The notes beneath the pieces are model-generated. The model was not told the DNA's origin. It ran no database searches and worked only from the letters and a program-made list of their open reading frames with translations. The translations under genes and the position numbers were made by a program. 64,000 nucleotides of DNA from Echria macrotheca (lineage: Eukaryota; Ascomycota; Sordariomycetes; Sordariales; Schizotheciaceae), in NCBI GenBank assembly GCA_030411725.1, contig MU839837.1:1240001-1304000 (forward strand), in the 5' to 3' direction. Positions 34,574-45,649 of this stretch are shown one piece after another (within the stretch, counting starts at the first letter, position 1; every line of letters begins with the position of its first letter).

Positions 34574-36815
34574 GAATTCAAGGCCGGACGCAGCGGTTGC
34601 AATGATAACAGGCGCGAGGAAAAGGATGTTCTGGGAGCTACACGGGCTGCCTTCTGGGAGGTGGGGGGTTCGTCCCTTGGTAGGTTTGCGCGTGAGTGCC
34701 CGGTTGCCTGAGCTGAAGAAAATGCGCCCGCCGCGTCATCTGGGATGCGCGCAATTGGGGGGATGGCAGCCTTGCTTTGTATCTTTGACCAGTAAGATAC
34801 GAAAAAACGCGCCAAAAACCGCCATCAGAGTGGCTGTCGCCAATCGGCGCAATTCAATGCTTCCCGTTGGGTGTGCTTCAGGAGGCGCATGGTGGCTTCG
34901 AGACCACTCGGGGGATTCTGAGCGATCACGTCATTAAATCCCGGTTACACGAGAAAGAAATACCAGACAGTAGCGGTGCGAGCTAATGTGGCGATGAGAG
35001 GATCAATTACGTTAAGAGTTAGAGCACTGTTAAACAATAATGGAGAAACTGGGAGGCGAGCTCAACCTACCACAGGACTACCATGGCTCTATAAGTTTCC
35101 TACAATCCGCAAGGTAGGTACTTGTACAAATACCGGCAACATTCATCGCCGCAAGAAGACCGGAGCTAGGCAACCCGCCCCTAGCCCTGACCATAGGACC
35201 ACGAAGCCAAGAGCCGATCTATCTGACTTTGACCTGGTAACGGAGGAAATGGGCTGGGAACAGGCAATGGTCAGCCAGGTTATTCACAAGGCCAACAAGA
35301 AAATGACACGGAAGCTCGCCAAATAAGTTAATCAACCCAATTAAACCGCCGCAGGAGCGAAAGACATTGTCTCGGGTGTGGGAGAACCGGTTGCAAGGTA
35401 AAGAGAGTGCTCCTTGCTTCCTACTAGACGCCGGAATCCGTCCGTGAAATGAAGGCAGGGTTGCAAATCCCAGACCAGTGTGAAGGTTGAATTGGAGGAT
35501 GAAGGCGAGGAAGCAGGGCAGTGACCCGAACCTTAAAGATAGTCCCTAACTGTGTACCTAGATACAAAAGAGAAGTGAGAACACACCAGAGAGGCATCCA
35601 CACAAAGTAACCAGAGATGATACATCACGTAGGTCGTGAGGGGTCGGAAGCCACTTCAGTACAAAGGGAGCAGTATGATTATCTTCACTGTTGAAACAAA
35701 GAAAACTACCTAAACCGGGCCTAACTAGTGCATATATCCTGGGTATCCCAAGGCCTTGTGTCTCGGGCTCGGAACACCATGTCCCGACGCCGTGATGCCC
35801 GTTTGTTCCAGCATCAGATGACGAGATTCGGGACTCGAGCGTGCAGACACTGGGCCGCTGCACACCTAGGTACATTAGCCCTTCCTTTCAGGGACCAGAG
35901 ACTTGGCGAGCCAGCAACCTCGGCAACGCAACATGTGCTTGCATGATGAGGTCACTCGAGCAGGCAGAGCCCCCTGTGGTTACTCTGCCAGGGCTATAAA
36001 AGATTGTTCTTTCCCACATCAGCTGCACCTCACTTGAGCTTCTGGTCTGCTGCCTGAAGTTGCGCTCCTTCTCGACAGCTTATCTGCTGACACATCCCGT
36101 CTTTCCCTCTCTTCTTCTTGGTCAAGCCCATGTTCCTGCCCGGTCTTAGGTTCAGGAGGCACGATACGTCTTTCCGGCGAGTCAAACATAAAAAATGAAA
36201 GGGGGATGAAGGTGTGACTCGAATGATGTCAGATTGTGGAAGCCGACGAGGCAGGGTGAGAATCCGTTTGTGCTTGCTTTTTCGGGATGCCGCAGCGTGA
36301 GGTGGCAGGATTGGCCTGTGGATGTGGAAACATCCAACCTCAACAAACAAGCGGGGAAGTCACAGAGCACGATGCACTGAGGCCGACAAGAGCGGTGGGG
36401 CAGCTTCGGGGGCATTCACAACCTGAAAGGTGAAAGGTCCTCCTGTTGAAGCCCAACCCGGGCCTTCCTGGGACCTATCGCAGCTGCGCTACCAGTTGCA
36501 GCCCAGCGTTGTTGCAGCCTATGGGGACGGTTCCTTCCAGCCGGTGCAGCGATTGTCCTCCCCAGGCGCAACAGCTTCGGCAACCACGCTAGTTGCTCAC
36601 CGCCCTTATAAATGACGACAGAAACGACACAAACGCCGTCCCAACTTTCTTCTCTTCACACAATCAATCCCACACCGTTCAATCACAACTTGTCGCGCTT
36701 TTGGTTATAAGACGATCACATCCCACTTGGTCTAACAACCTGTTTAGACCAGCGAGCCTGGAAACCAAACCTCATTTTGCCTTTTTTGCACAGACCCTCG
36801 CGCCAAGTCCATCAC
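34574..36815. other. 2.2-kb intergenic region, no supported gene
   Basis: It contains a TATAAAA box at 35995-36001 on the plus strand with no convincing gene after it, and an ACCTAGGTAC palindrome at 35864-35873. A 116-codon plus-strand frame (34976-35326) ends in a Lys-rich segment but lacks family features. The right end is the Argonaute promoter. Confidence 0.45.
36607..36612 (+). promoter_or_regulatory. TATA box of the Argonaute gene
   Basis: TATAAA about 205 nt before the Argonaute ATG. It is followed by a C/A-rich leader (ACACAATCAATCCC...) typical of a fungal 5' UTR. Confidence 0.5.
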
Positions 36816-39800
36816 ATGTCGAACCCCAAGCGTGGTGGCTCGGTCTTCCGTGGTGTGGATCGTGGCCGTGGACGGGGAGGGACCCAAGGCGGCACAGATC
36901 GTGGCCCTAATTTCCGCGCGAATCAACAGCAACAGGCAAGGGCTCATGTCCCCCCGATATACCAGTATGTCTCCCCCCGTTCTTGTAATTCCTCCTAACC
37001 GGCCGTGTTTGCACAGGCCTCCCGACGTCGGGAAGCTTGAGGACAAACTCCAGTCTCTCAACCTGACGTCGAATTCGACGCCTCCTAGGCCCGCTTATGG
37101 CACCAAGGGTCAAAAGCTGACACTCTACACCAACTACGTCGCCATGATTTCCACGCCAGAGAAGCCTGTGTATCGGTATGCCCTTTCGTTTGAGCCCGAT
37201 GTGAAAGGCCGCAAGTTGGTGCAAGTTATCCGCCTGCTGCTGCAGGCACCTGAGCTAGCTCAGTTCCACCACGATATGGTGTCGGACTTCCGGACGACCT
37301 GTATCTCATTGAAGAAACTCGACCAGGACGACCAGACCATCTCCATCGTCTACCGTGCTGAGCACGAAGACGACCCGCGCCAAGGTGCAACGACGTATCG
37401 GGTTCGTGTGCTGTTCACCAACGAGCTCAGCTTGGGTGATCTCGCCGTCTACCTGTCGAGTGAGAATCCGCTCGCGACATGTGACAACAAGGAGGTGATT
37501 CTTCATGCATTCAACATTATTCTGAGCCACCACACCAGGTCAGCCAGTAAAACCATTACCATGATCGGCGCGTCCAGATCATTCCCGATGCAACCCACCT
37601 ACGGTGCAATGGGGAAGCTCGGCGCTGGACTCACGGTCGTTCGGGGATTCTTTGCTAGCGTCCGCGCGGCAACCAGCCGCATCCTGATCAACGTCAATGT
37701 CAGCAACGCAGCTTTTTATGCCGAAGTCTCCCTCGACAAGCTCATCGAGATCTTCAGAAGGGAGTCCGACAACGGCAACAACATCACGAAACTGGCTTCA
37801 TTTCTGAAGCGTCTTCGCATCCGCACCACCCATCTGCCGGAGAAGAAGAACCAGGCCGGTGAGGTCATCCCCCGCATCAGGACCATTTGTGGACTTGCGA
37901 CCCCGGGCGACGGGCGCGACCTCCCCCAGGGCAAGCAGCCGAAAGTACCTTTTTTTGGTGCTGATTCAAAGATGGTGGAGTTTTGGTTGGAAAAAGAAGC
38001 TCCAGCCACGGTAGCCCCGGTTCCCCGCGCTCCGGTTCCCCGCGCTCCGGTTCCCCCCCCTCCGGTTCCCCGCTCTGGGGTTATCGGCGCTTATTATTTG
38101 GAGGACGAGACTCCCAAGAAATCCAAGAACAAGAACAAGAATAAGAAGAACAAGAAACCCAACGCCGGCGCACCCGGTCCCGCCTCACCCGGTCCCGCCG
38201 CACCCGGTCCCGCCTCGACCCCGCAGGGGTCCTACATCAGCGTGTATGATTTCTTTCAGAGAAGTGAGTTTCTCCTCTGGTTTCGCTCAGGAGATACTTC
38301 TAACACACCAACAGAGCACCAGAAGATTCTGCGAAAACCCAATCTCCCAGTCGTCAACGTCGGCACGCGTGAGAAGCCGATATACCTCCCTCCTGAGTTT
38401 TGCGAGGTCATGCCAGGTCAGAGCTGCGACCAGAAGCTCTCGGAGTCGCAGAAACAAAATATGATAGCGTTCTCGGTTCGCAATCCCGCCGCCAACCGTG
38501 CATCGATTGCCGGGGATGGCCTCACTCTCGTTGGCCTCAAGGGAAATAACCCCTCCTTGGTAAGTGTTTCCCTTCTCCCTCTGTGGTGCATCGCAGTCAT
38601 TGACTCCCGATGCGGGCCCGTTTCGGCATTCGAGTCGACCCCAAGCTCATCACCGTTTCGGCACGACTGCTCGGCGAACCTGCGGTGTGTTATGCCGGAC
38701 AGTATGCCGGACAGAAGACAATCTGGGTTAAAAACGGAGGCTGGAACATGACAGGGGTCAGGTTCATAGAGAGCACGAGGCTCACCAAATGGACGTATGT
38801 CACGATCGAATTGACCGGTAAAGGCCCCTACCAGGGCAAGGAGGCCTATTCTTCCACCATGGGCAGTCTGCCCGAGGCAATCTCGGAGTTTACAGATCGT
38901 CTCAAAAAGCATGGCGTCGAATGTTCAGATCCTGACGTACATCAGGGCTTGCAGATTGAGAACGCAGATGATGACAAGCTTAGCAAGGCGATCGAAACGC
39001 TCGCAACGGACGGCTACGAGCTCGTGCTCTTCATCATTCCCGCCAAAATCACGGACCTCTACGGCCGGATCAAGTACCTCGGCGACGTCCGGTTCGGAAT
39101 CCACACAGTCTGCTCTGTCGGCTCCAAGCTTGGGAAATTCAGTATCGATTATGAAGCCAATGTCGCGCTGAAGTTCAACCTGAAGCTAGGCGGCATCAAT
39201 CAATCCCTCGGAACCGAGTGCCCCAAGGTCCTCAAAAAAGGGGAGACCATGGTCGTGGGCTTGGACGTGACCCACCCGTCTGCTGGCTCTGCGGACAATG
39301 CCCCCAGTATTGCGGGCATGGTTGCGAGCGTCGACAACTCACTCGGCCAGTGGCCCGCCATCTTGCGCATCCAAGCCGGCAGACAAGAGATGGTCTCAGA
39401 CCTCACCGCCATGCTCAAGTCCCGCCTGCAGCTCTGGCAGGCCAAGAACAAAACCCTCCCAGAGAACATTCTTGTTTACCGCGATGGCGTCTCCGAAGGC
39501 CAGTACAAGATGGTCCTCAACGATGAGCTGCCCCTCCTTCGCCAGGCGTGCAAGGAAATGTACCCCGCTACGGACCAAAACGAGGGTCGTCCCCGCCTGA
39601 CCATTGTGGTCGTCGGCAAGCGCCACCATACACGCTTCTATCTCGCAGAGCAAAGTGCCGACCAAAGGCAAAATACGAAACCAGGAACCGTCGTCGACCG
39701 CGGTGTTACCGAACTGCGTAACTGGGATTTCTTTCTCCAGTCTCACCATGCCATCAAGGGCACAGCACGGCCCGCGCATTATTTCGTCGTCTTGGACGAG

Positions 39801-40088
39801 ATCTTCGGCCATTTCTGCGCGGGCGACCGGAGAAACGTCGCAGATGAGCTGGAGACGGTCACTCAGAGTCTGTGCTATGTGTACGGCCGGTCCACCAGGG
39901 CAATTAGTTTGCCCGCGCCCGTGTACCTTGCCGACAAGTTGTGTGATCGTGCCAGATTCTACCTTCCCCGCATGTTTGATGCTGCACCTGGGACTGCCGA
40001 AAGCGCCACGGCCACGCCGGCGGCTGCCGGTGCGGCGCCCAGTGTGGTGATCCATTCGAATTTGAAGGACAGCATGTTTTACATCTGA
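36816..40088 (+). CDS. Argonaute (QDE-2-like), about 1037 aa; one intron lacks a canonical acceptor
   Basis: Proposed exons: 36816..36964, 37017..38263, 38315..38559, 38616..40088. The N-terminus is RGG-rich (RGRGRGGTQGG). ArgoN/linker sequence follows, then a PAZ region with YISVYDFFQRK and PVVNVG. The N-terminal side of PAZ carries an unusual low-complexity insertion (PRAPV repeats, a Lys/Asn block, PGPA repeats, about residues 390-465). PIWI holds the slicer tetrad D764 (GLDVTHPS), E805 (GRQEMV), D837 (YRDGVSEGQY) and H935 (ARPAHYFVV). Introns 1 and 2 are canonical. Intron 3 has donor GTAAGT at 38560 and a TTGAC branch, but the only phase-compatible junction, before ARFGIRVDP at 38616, is preceded by GG (38614-38615) instead of AG. 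The nearby CAG at 38594-38596 leads to an out-of-frame product. Argonautes bind small RNAs in quelling/RNAi. Either this allele mis-splices or one base is wrong. Confidence 0.82.
38018..38217 (+). repeat. low-complexity tandem repeats inside Argonaute exon 2
   Basis: Tandem 18-bp-like units encode PRAPVPRAPVPPPPVPR, then an AAG/AAC-rich block (KSKNKNKNKKNKK), then PGPAS/PGPAA units. The insertion is in frame. A 12-bp in-frame tandem duplication (TATGCCGGACAG twice, near 38691-38714) encodes YAGQYAGQ in the PIWI half. Confidence 0.7.
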
Positions 40089-41161
40089 AGTTTTCATTTG
40101 GCCTGATGAGCCGGGGGGCGGGGCGGAGAAAAGCACGCATATTATCTTTTGTGGTATCTGCTGTTAGTGTCTCTCTCTCTCAGTCGAGGTAGTAGTTTGT
40201 AGCGATGGATGGTACTCTGGGGCAAAAAATTGAAGTAGACGTTTAGAATGCTGGGTTTCAAGTTTGGACGTGACGTGTGTGTGACGGTGTGTTACGGCAC
40301 TGGGGCAGACCGTGGAATAAGAATAAGCGAGGCGTGAGAACCCAACTCATCAAATACGATAGCCACAGATCTTTTTGTAAAGGATGTGCTCGAGTTTCTT
40401 GGGATGGAGAGATGTGTAGGCAATTACTAATTTGTACCGGGCTCGAAGTATTTGTCCCGTCTTGTGCTTTTTTGAGGGGGAGCTCTTCAAATAATGGCAA
40501 TGGCAATTCCCACTGACCCAGGAATGATAAATACCGACCTAGGTACCTATCTACACCACTGCCCCCCGGCCAACCAGCCGAGCTGAACCGAACCGGACCG
40601 GGCAGGTCCCCGATGTCCCCTCCCAGATGCCAGGCCAGGCCACCATCCCCGTGCGCCGTGCGCCGTGCGGACTTGCAGATGGCGGCTGCTGTTAATAAGC
40701 ACCTACCTGGACTTTGGGAAAGAGGACCTCACGACGTACCGTCCCCCCCATCACCACATACCGTAGCCCCCCATACAAAACCCCGATCCTTAGTTTCCAC
40801 ACACCCAGCCAAATGCATAGCCAGCTGTTAAACTTCCAAGAAAAGCCCAACTAGCGCCAAGACGCTCAGATCCGCGATGGAAACAGGGGCTATTAATCAG
40901 GGTAGTTTTATACTAGTATGGCCGGGGTCAAGTATACAATCGGGGTCGTTGTCGATACGATACCTTCCTAATCTTCGTTATCATACTTGTCGGGGTCAAC
41001 GTCCATCTATTCCGTATGAGCAGCGTAATTATTGATGTTGGCTGAAGATGGGACAGCTAGTATGCATTTGGCTATATGTGTGTGGAAACTAAAAGTTGGG
41101 GTTATGTATAAGGGGCTACGGTATGTGGTGATGGGGGGTACGGTACGTCGTGAGGTCTTCT

Positions 41162-41314
41162 TGGGAAATGCCAAAGCGGGAAAATTTCCTAGACCCCGGT
41201 CGGCCGTCCGGGGCGGCGGCAGGGGATTATCGCCCGGGCCCGACCGCGGGAGTCAAACCGGGGATGTTGGGAATATTCCAGGCGGAAACCCGGTACATGT
41301 CAAACTTTGTCTAC
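41162..41314 (+). repeat. diverged direct repeat, copy A
   Basis: Starts TGGGAAATGCCAAAGCGGGA and ends near CAAACTTTGTCTAC. It matches copy B at 41713-41817 over several blocks: the start, GGGAGTCAAACCGGGG, GGGAATAT and the ACTTTGT end. It holds about 45 bp that copy B lacks. Confidence 0.7.
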
Positions 41315-41712
41315 ATCTTTGTTCAGAGGGGATACAGACAACCCTGTCTATAAGAATCAAGTCCCTGGCAGGATTTTTATTCTCAGGGGGGGGGGGGTTA
41401 TTCTTAAGGTACCTCTAGGTCGTCCCACCTTTCCAGTGCCTGCCACGAAGGGGCTGTTTGTGGTGGAAACCTCGCGACTTGGCCGTTTGCCTTGTGAAAA
41501 GTGATGGCCTTGACGTGACGCCTGTGGGTACCTTAAAGCTGACCTGGGTGGGTGGAAGAATGTTGGTGGTGACTACCCAGGTCATTCTTATTTGCCATAC
41601 AAAATCGGTCGGTCGGTCGCCTGAAAATTAGGTATTCTTACGACGAGGGTAGGTATTCTTATGGCACTGTGGCATCGTATTCTTCCGTGCAGGGTTGACT
41701 GTACCTAGACCC

Positions 41713-41817
41713 TGGGAAATGCCAAAGCGGGAAGATTTCCTCGTCCCCGGCCGGGACCATGGGAGTCAACCGGGATGTGGGAATATCGAGAGTGTTGTCA
41801 GACTTTGTTTAGGTCTA
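41713..41817 (+). repeat. diverged direct repeat, copy B
   Basis: The shorter partner of copy A, about 550 bp downstream in the same orientation. Shared blocks keep the same order, with an internal GC-rich deletion. Function unknown. Confidence 0.7.
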
Positions 41818-42102
41818 CAGGAGATATTGGGGTGCTGTTGGGTGGATGCAATGTAACGTCGGGGAGGGCCCGGAGAGGAGGGGGGATGTATTTTTGGGGC
41901 TTCGGGGGTTTAACCTTGCATACCGTATATATAAGATGCACCGGGACTGAGGAGAGGGGGATTGGGCTGGGTTGGATTGGCGCCCGGTTGGATTGGAATG
42001 GTGGAAGGGTGGTGGTGGAGATTGATTAGCCGCGCGGAGACGCGCGCAATAATGGGAGGTAAGGTAATACTCTCCTTTATGTATGCGCGTCTGCGCGTCC
42101 GT

Positions 42103-42124
42103 GTCCGTGTGTGTGTGTGTGTGT
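42103..42124 (+). repeat. (GT)n microsatellite
   Basis: Short imperfect GT/TG tract in the intergenic region upstream of the peroxygenase gene. Confidence 0.8.
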
Positions 42125-42544
42125 TTGTATGGCTGTTATGGGTGCTGACAGTCTGGTTGGCACATGGGCGGATGTGTGTTTGTTTGGTTCGGTGCGACGC
42201 TACTGCTTGCCTCCTAGGGGTGGGAGCCTGGTTTTGTGCAGATGTCCGAGATTTGATGGCCTGCGGGCGGGTTCGGTAGAGGTAAGCTGTTCGGGCTCGG
42301 GCTCGGGCCCTGCCGGCCGGTTTCCCCTGCCCTTGTTACCTTGGGTAGGGTTTGTATGTATGTTGGTTTTAGGGGGTAGGGGGGAAAGGGAATATATTTG
42401 AAGGAAGGGGGAATATATAAGATGGGTGGGGTCTGCTGTCTGGTGGGTGCCTATGGTATTGTTTGTGTCTCATCCTTTCTTTTCTCTCCTAGTTGTTTTC
42501 AAGTCATTCTTTTATCGTTCAACGGACAGTGTTGCACAGTGATC

Positions 42545-43491
42545 ATGTTGGGAAGATTCGTCGTCACCGTCGTCGCCCTCGCTGGCATCGCGAGCGCCGT
42601 CCCCCCGCCACCTGGGCCGGGGCACGAGTGGCGCGCGCCTGGGCCGAAGGACCGTATGTTTCAATTTCATTTTTTACTACTTCTGATGAGAAACCGAAAA
42701 AAAGTTGCTGATGTGTTTCGCGTGGAAACAAAAGTCCGCGGCCCCTGCCCCATGCTCAACTCCCTCGCGAACCACGGCTTCATCGCGCGCTCGGGACGAA
42801 ACATCTCCATCGACGAGCTCGTCGGCGCAATCGACACGGCGCTGAACCTCGATCCCGCGTCGAGCCGGCCGGTGGCCGAGCTGGCCGCGACGACGTCGAC
42901 GACCGGAAATCCGAATACGTTTCACCTTAGCGATATGGACAAGCATGGCGGTTTGTCTTTTTTTTACCCTCCTTCCCTTCGTTGGGCTGATAGCGACAAA
43001 AAGTGATTGAACACGACGGCAGCCTGAGCCGCAATGACATCTATTTCGGCGACAACCACAGCTTTAACCCGAAAATCTTCGCGACGGCCAAGTCGTTCTT
43101 CGATCAGCACGATGTGATTTCCATCGAGACGGCGGCCAAGGCGAGACGGGCGCGGTTGACCGTCGCGCGCGCGGCGAATCCCACTTTCAACTTCACTGCG
43201 CGCGAGGACCAGTTTAGCCAGTTTGAGTCGGCGCTGTATTTGGCTGTGTTTGGGACAGGGACGCAGGGGAATGCGCCGACCAAGTGGGTTGAGACTATGT
43301 TTTGTGAGTTTCTTTTTTTTTTCTGCTTCCGTTCCACCAGCACCACAAGCTTTTGTCCTACTGGTTTCAGCTACTGACGATACACAGGCGAGGAGCGCAT
43401 CCCCTACAAGGAGGGCTTCACGCGCCCGACCGACGTGATCACCAACGACGACATTGTGACGCTGGCCAACCTGGTGGCGGCTGCCGCGTAG
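42545..43491 (+). CDS. short haem-thiolate (unspecific) peroxygenase, secreted, 242 aa
   Basis: Four exons: 42545..42653, 42735..42950, 43004..43303, 43388..43491 (243 codons with stop). There is a signal peptide at about 1-18. The haem-thiolate signature is RGPCPMLNSLANHGF, with the proximal ligand Cys41 in PCP. EHDGSLSR at 111-118 (split from the preceding exon by an intron) supplies the EHD magnesium/active-site motif of unspecific peroxygenases and chloroperoxidases. The length fits the short UPO group rather than the long group of about 330-370 aa. Enzymes of this family insert oxygen from hydrogen peroxide into alkyl or aromatic substrates or halogenate, outside the cell. Several introns end in AAAAG instead of CAG, but every junction keeps frame and restores family motifs. 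Confidence 0.88.
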
Positions 43492-44101
43492 TTTTGGGGA
43501 GAGATAATTGGCGAGTCGGAGAATCTTGTGTTTCCCAATCAATCTCTTTTCTCAAAAGCGTCTTGGCAAGTGATTGGTGACATGCTTGGTGGCGAGCGGA
43601 GTCGGACGACAGCTGGTTTCTTGGCGTTCCGGTTGCCAAGAGGGATCGACGACACATCTCGGGAAGTTCCGAGGTTTGTTGGCAAGACCCGCTGTCGGGT
43701 GCTACTGTGACTTTGGTGGTGGGAATGGGATGAAGGGACTACTGTGTAAGTCGATGTGGGATAATAACAGGACTTGTGGCTCTAGCTGTCGAGCCAAGTA
43801 AAAATACCATCTGTCAAGTGCGCATGAGATTGATGTTTTCCTGACTTCGAGGTGACGTCCGAAAACACACTGACGATCCTTGTCTCGGCCAAAAAGAGGA
43901 TATGTCTCAGCTGGGACCACATCCGATGAAGAACGTGGTACAGGTTGACGCAGCGCGCGATTATCGATGCGGTGTAGCCATTCTGCGGGTTTTGTATTTC
44001 TCTTGTTGTCCTCCCCTCTGCTAGATCCGAGATAGATATCCAGTGTCCCCGACTTGGCACGCTCTCTGGTATCAACAGCATCAGCTCTGGCTGTCTCCAA
44101 A
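43492..44101. other. intergenic, peroxygenase 3' flank and transporter promoter
   Basis: About 600 bp with no further gene seen. Minus-strand frames here are short and motif-free. Confidence 0.5.
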
Positions 44102-45649
44102 ATGGCTGAACAAAAAGACTTTCATCGCAATGGGTCTATCCCCAGCGAGAGCTGCTCATCCCCAGGGACGCCGCTCCCCATCGTCACCGTCAGCGAGAGC
44201 CAGCTCCGGACCAAGATCGACCTACGGCTGGTCCCAACAGTTGCCATCCTGTATCTGTTTTGCTTCATCGACCGTGCCAACATTGGTAGGTACCTATTCC
44301 GCATTTCATTCATCCCATGTCCCCAGGTAAGACGACCTAACCAATGCCCAGGCAACGCCAAGATCTCCAACATGGACAAAGACATCCACATGACAGGCTA
44401 CGACTACAACCTCATCATCTCGGCCTTCTACGTCGGCTACATCGTCCTCGAAATCCCCGCCGTGATCCTCTGCAAACGCATCGGCCCAGCCAAGTTCCTC
44501 CCCACGACCTGCGTCCTCTTCGGCCTCTGCTCCGTCGGCACAGCCTTCGTGACCACAGTCCCCGAAGCCTGCGGCGTGCGCTTCCTCCTCGGCATCTTCG
44601 AGGCCGGCATGCTCCCGGGAGTAGCCTACTACCTGTCCCGATGGTACCGCCGCGCCGAGCTCACCTTTCGTCTCTCGCTGTACGTCGTCATGGCGCCCAT
44701 CGCCGGCGCCTTCGGCGGCCTGCTGGCGTCCGCCATCCTCACCCTCCCGCACTTCGGCGGGCTCACCTCGTGGCGCATGCTCTTCGCCATCGAGGGGCTT
44801 ATTACTATTGGCGTTTCGTTCCTGTCGTATTTCGTCTTGTCGGACAGTCCCGCGACGGCGAAGTGGCTGAACGAAGCTGAGCGGGCCCTCGCCGTGGCGC
44901 GCATCGAGGCCGAACGCGACGAGACGCCGTTGCTGGATACGCTCAGCAGTCGCCGGTTTCTGCGTGGGGCGTTCAGTCCCGTCACGCTCACCGTCGGCTT
45001 TGTGTTCCTATTGAATGCCATGACGGTCCAGTGCTTCGCTTTCTTCCTGCCGACTATTGTCAAGACGATATATCCCGACTTCACGACGGTGCAGCAGCAG
45101 CTGTACACGGCGCCGCCTAACGTCTTTGGGGCCGTGGTGATGGTCTCGTGCGCGTACCTCTCGTGGAAGACAGACCGGCGCCAGATCTATTTTATCATCT
45201 CGACGCCCCTGGTGATCGCAGGGTATGTCATGTTCCTGGCGTCGGCGGATCCGCGGGTGCGGTATGGGGCTACGTTCCTGGTAGCGTCGGCTTTTACGAT
45301 TGGCGCGCTGGCGAATGCGCAGGTCGCGGCGAATGTGTGCTCGGATTCGGCTCGGAGCGCGGCTATTGGGGTGACGACTATGGGTGCGCATCTGGGCGGG
45401 CTGGTTGGATCGTGGTCGTTTTTGCCCTGGGATGCGCCGGATTATCGGTTGGGTAATGGGTTGAATCTGGGCACGTCGGGGTTAATCTTGGTGTTGAGTT
45501 GTTTGTTGTTGGCTTGGATGAAGTGGGATAACAAGAAGAGAGATAAGAGGGCCAGTGAGGGAGGGGACGAGGGCGTGCCGGGCGACCGGGAGGGTGTAGA
45601 GAGGAAAGATTTGGAGTGGAAGTCTCCAACGTTTCGGTGGAGGTCTTGA
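44102..45649 (+). CDS. major facilitator transporter, anion:cation symporter (ACS/Dal5-like) family, 493 aa
   Basis: Two exons: 44102..44285 and 44352..45649, with a 66-nt intron (CCTAACC branch). The start MAEQKDFH gives a 40-residue cytosolic N-terminus. About twelve hydrophobic helices follow. Family marks are DLRLVPTVAILYLFCFIDRANIG at helix 1, MTGYDYNLIISAFYVGYIVLEIP for helix 2, and GIFEAGMLPGVAYYLSRWY, the ACS-type signature with the MFS loop. The C-terminus is charged and hydrophilic. Members import organic anions, allantoate, nicotinate, thiamine or peptides at the plasma membrane; this substrate cannot be read from sequence. The secreted amidase lies convergently downstream, which would fit uptake of a released carboxylate, but this is only positional inference. 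Confidence 0.9.
   Translation: MAEQKDFHRNGSIPSESCSSPGTPLPIVTVSESQLRTKIDLRLVPTVAILYLFCFIDRANIGRYLFRISFIPCPQVRRPNQCPGNAKISNMDKDIHMTGYDYNLIISAFYVGYIVLEIPAVILCKRIGPAKFLPTTCVLFGLCSVGTAFVTTVPEACGVRFLLGIFEAGMLPGVAYYLSRWYRRAELTFRLSLYVVMAPIAGAFGGLLASAILTLPHFGGLTSWRMLFAIEGLITIGVSFLSYFVLSDSPATAKWLNEAERALAVARIEAERDETPLLDTLSSRRFLRGAFSPVTLTVGFVFLLNAMTVQCFAFFLPTIVKTIYPDFTTVQQQLYTAPPNVFGAVVMVSCAYLSWKTDRRQIYFIISTPLVIAGYVMFLASADPRVRYGATFLVASAFTIGALANAQVAANVCSDSARSAAIGVTTMGAHLGGLVGSWSFLPWDAPDYRLGNGLNLGTSGLILVLSCLLLAWMKWDNKKRDKRASEGGDEGVPGDREGVERKDLEWKSPTFRWRS

Larger units (their letters stand above)
40089..42544. other. 2.4-kb intergenic region with diverged repeats
   Basis: No supported gene. Contents: a CCTAGGTACCTA palindrome near 40537, two diverged copies of a roughly 150-bp sequence (listed separately), a G-run at about 41387-41397, a CGGTCGGTCGGTCG run near 41605 and a (GT)n tract near 42103-42124. 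The last 150 bp (TTCTTTTCTCTCC...) is the leader of the peroxygenase gene. Confidence 0.5.

Noticed and set aside
34976..35326. 116-codon plus-strand frame ending in a Lys-rich segment
   Set aside because: No TATA box or family match, and the frame starts amid noncoding-like sequence. Possibly a real small gene, but not supportable from sequence alone.
39396..40136. 246-codon minus-strand frame under the Argonaute PIWI domain
   Set aside because: It lies wholly opposite conserved PIWI codons and shows no domain signature.
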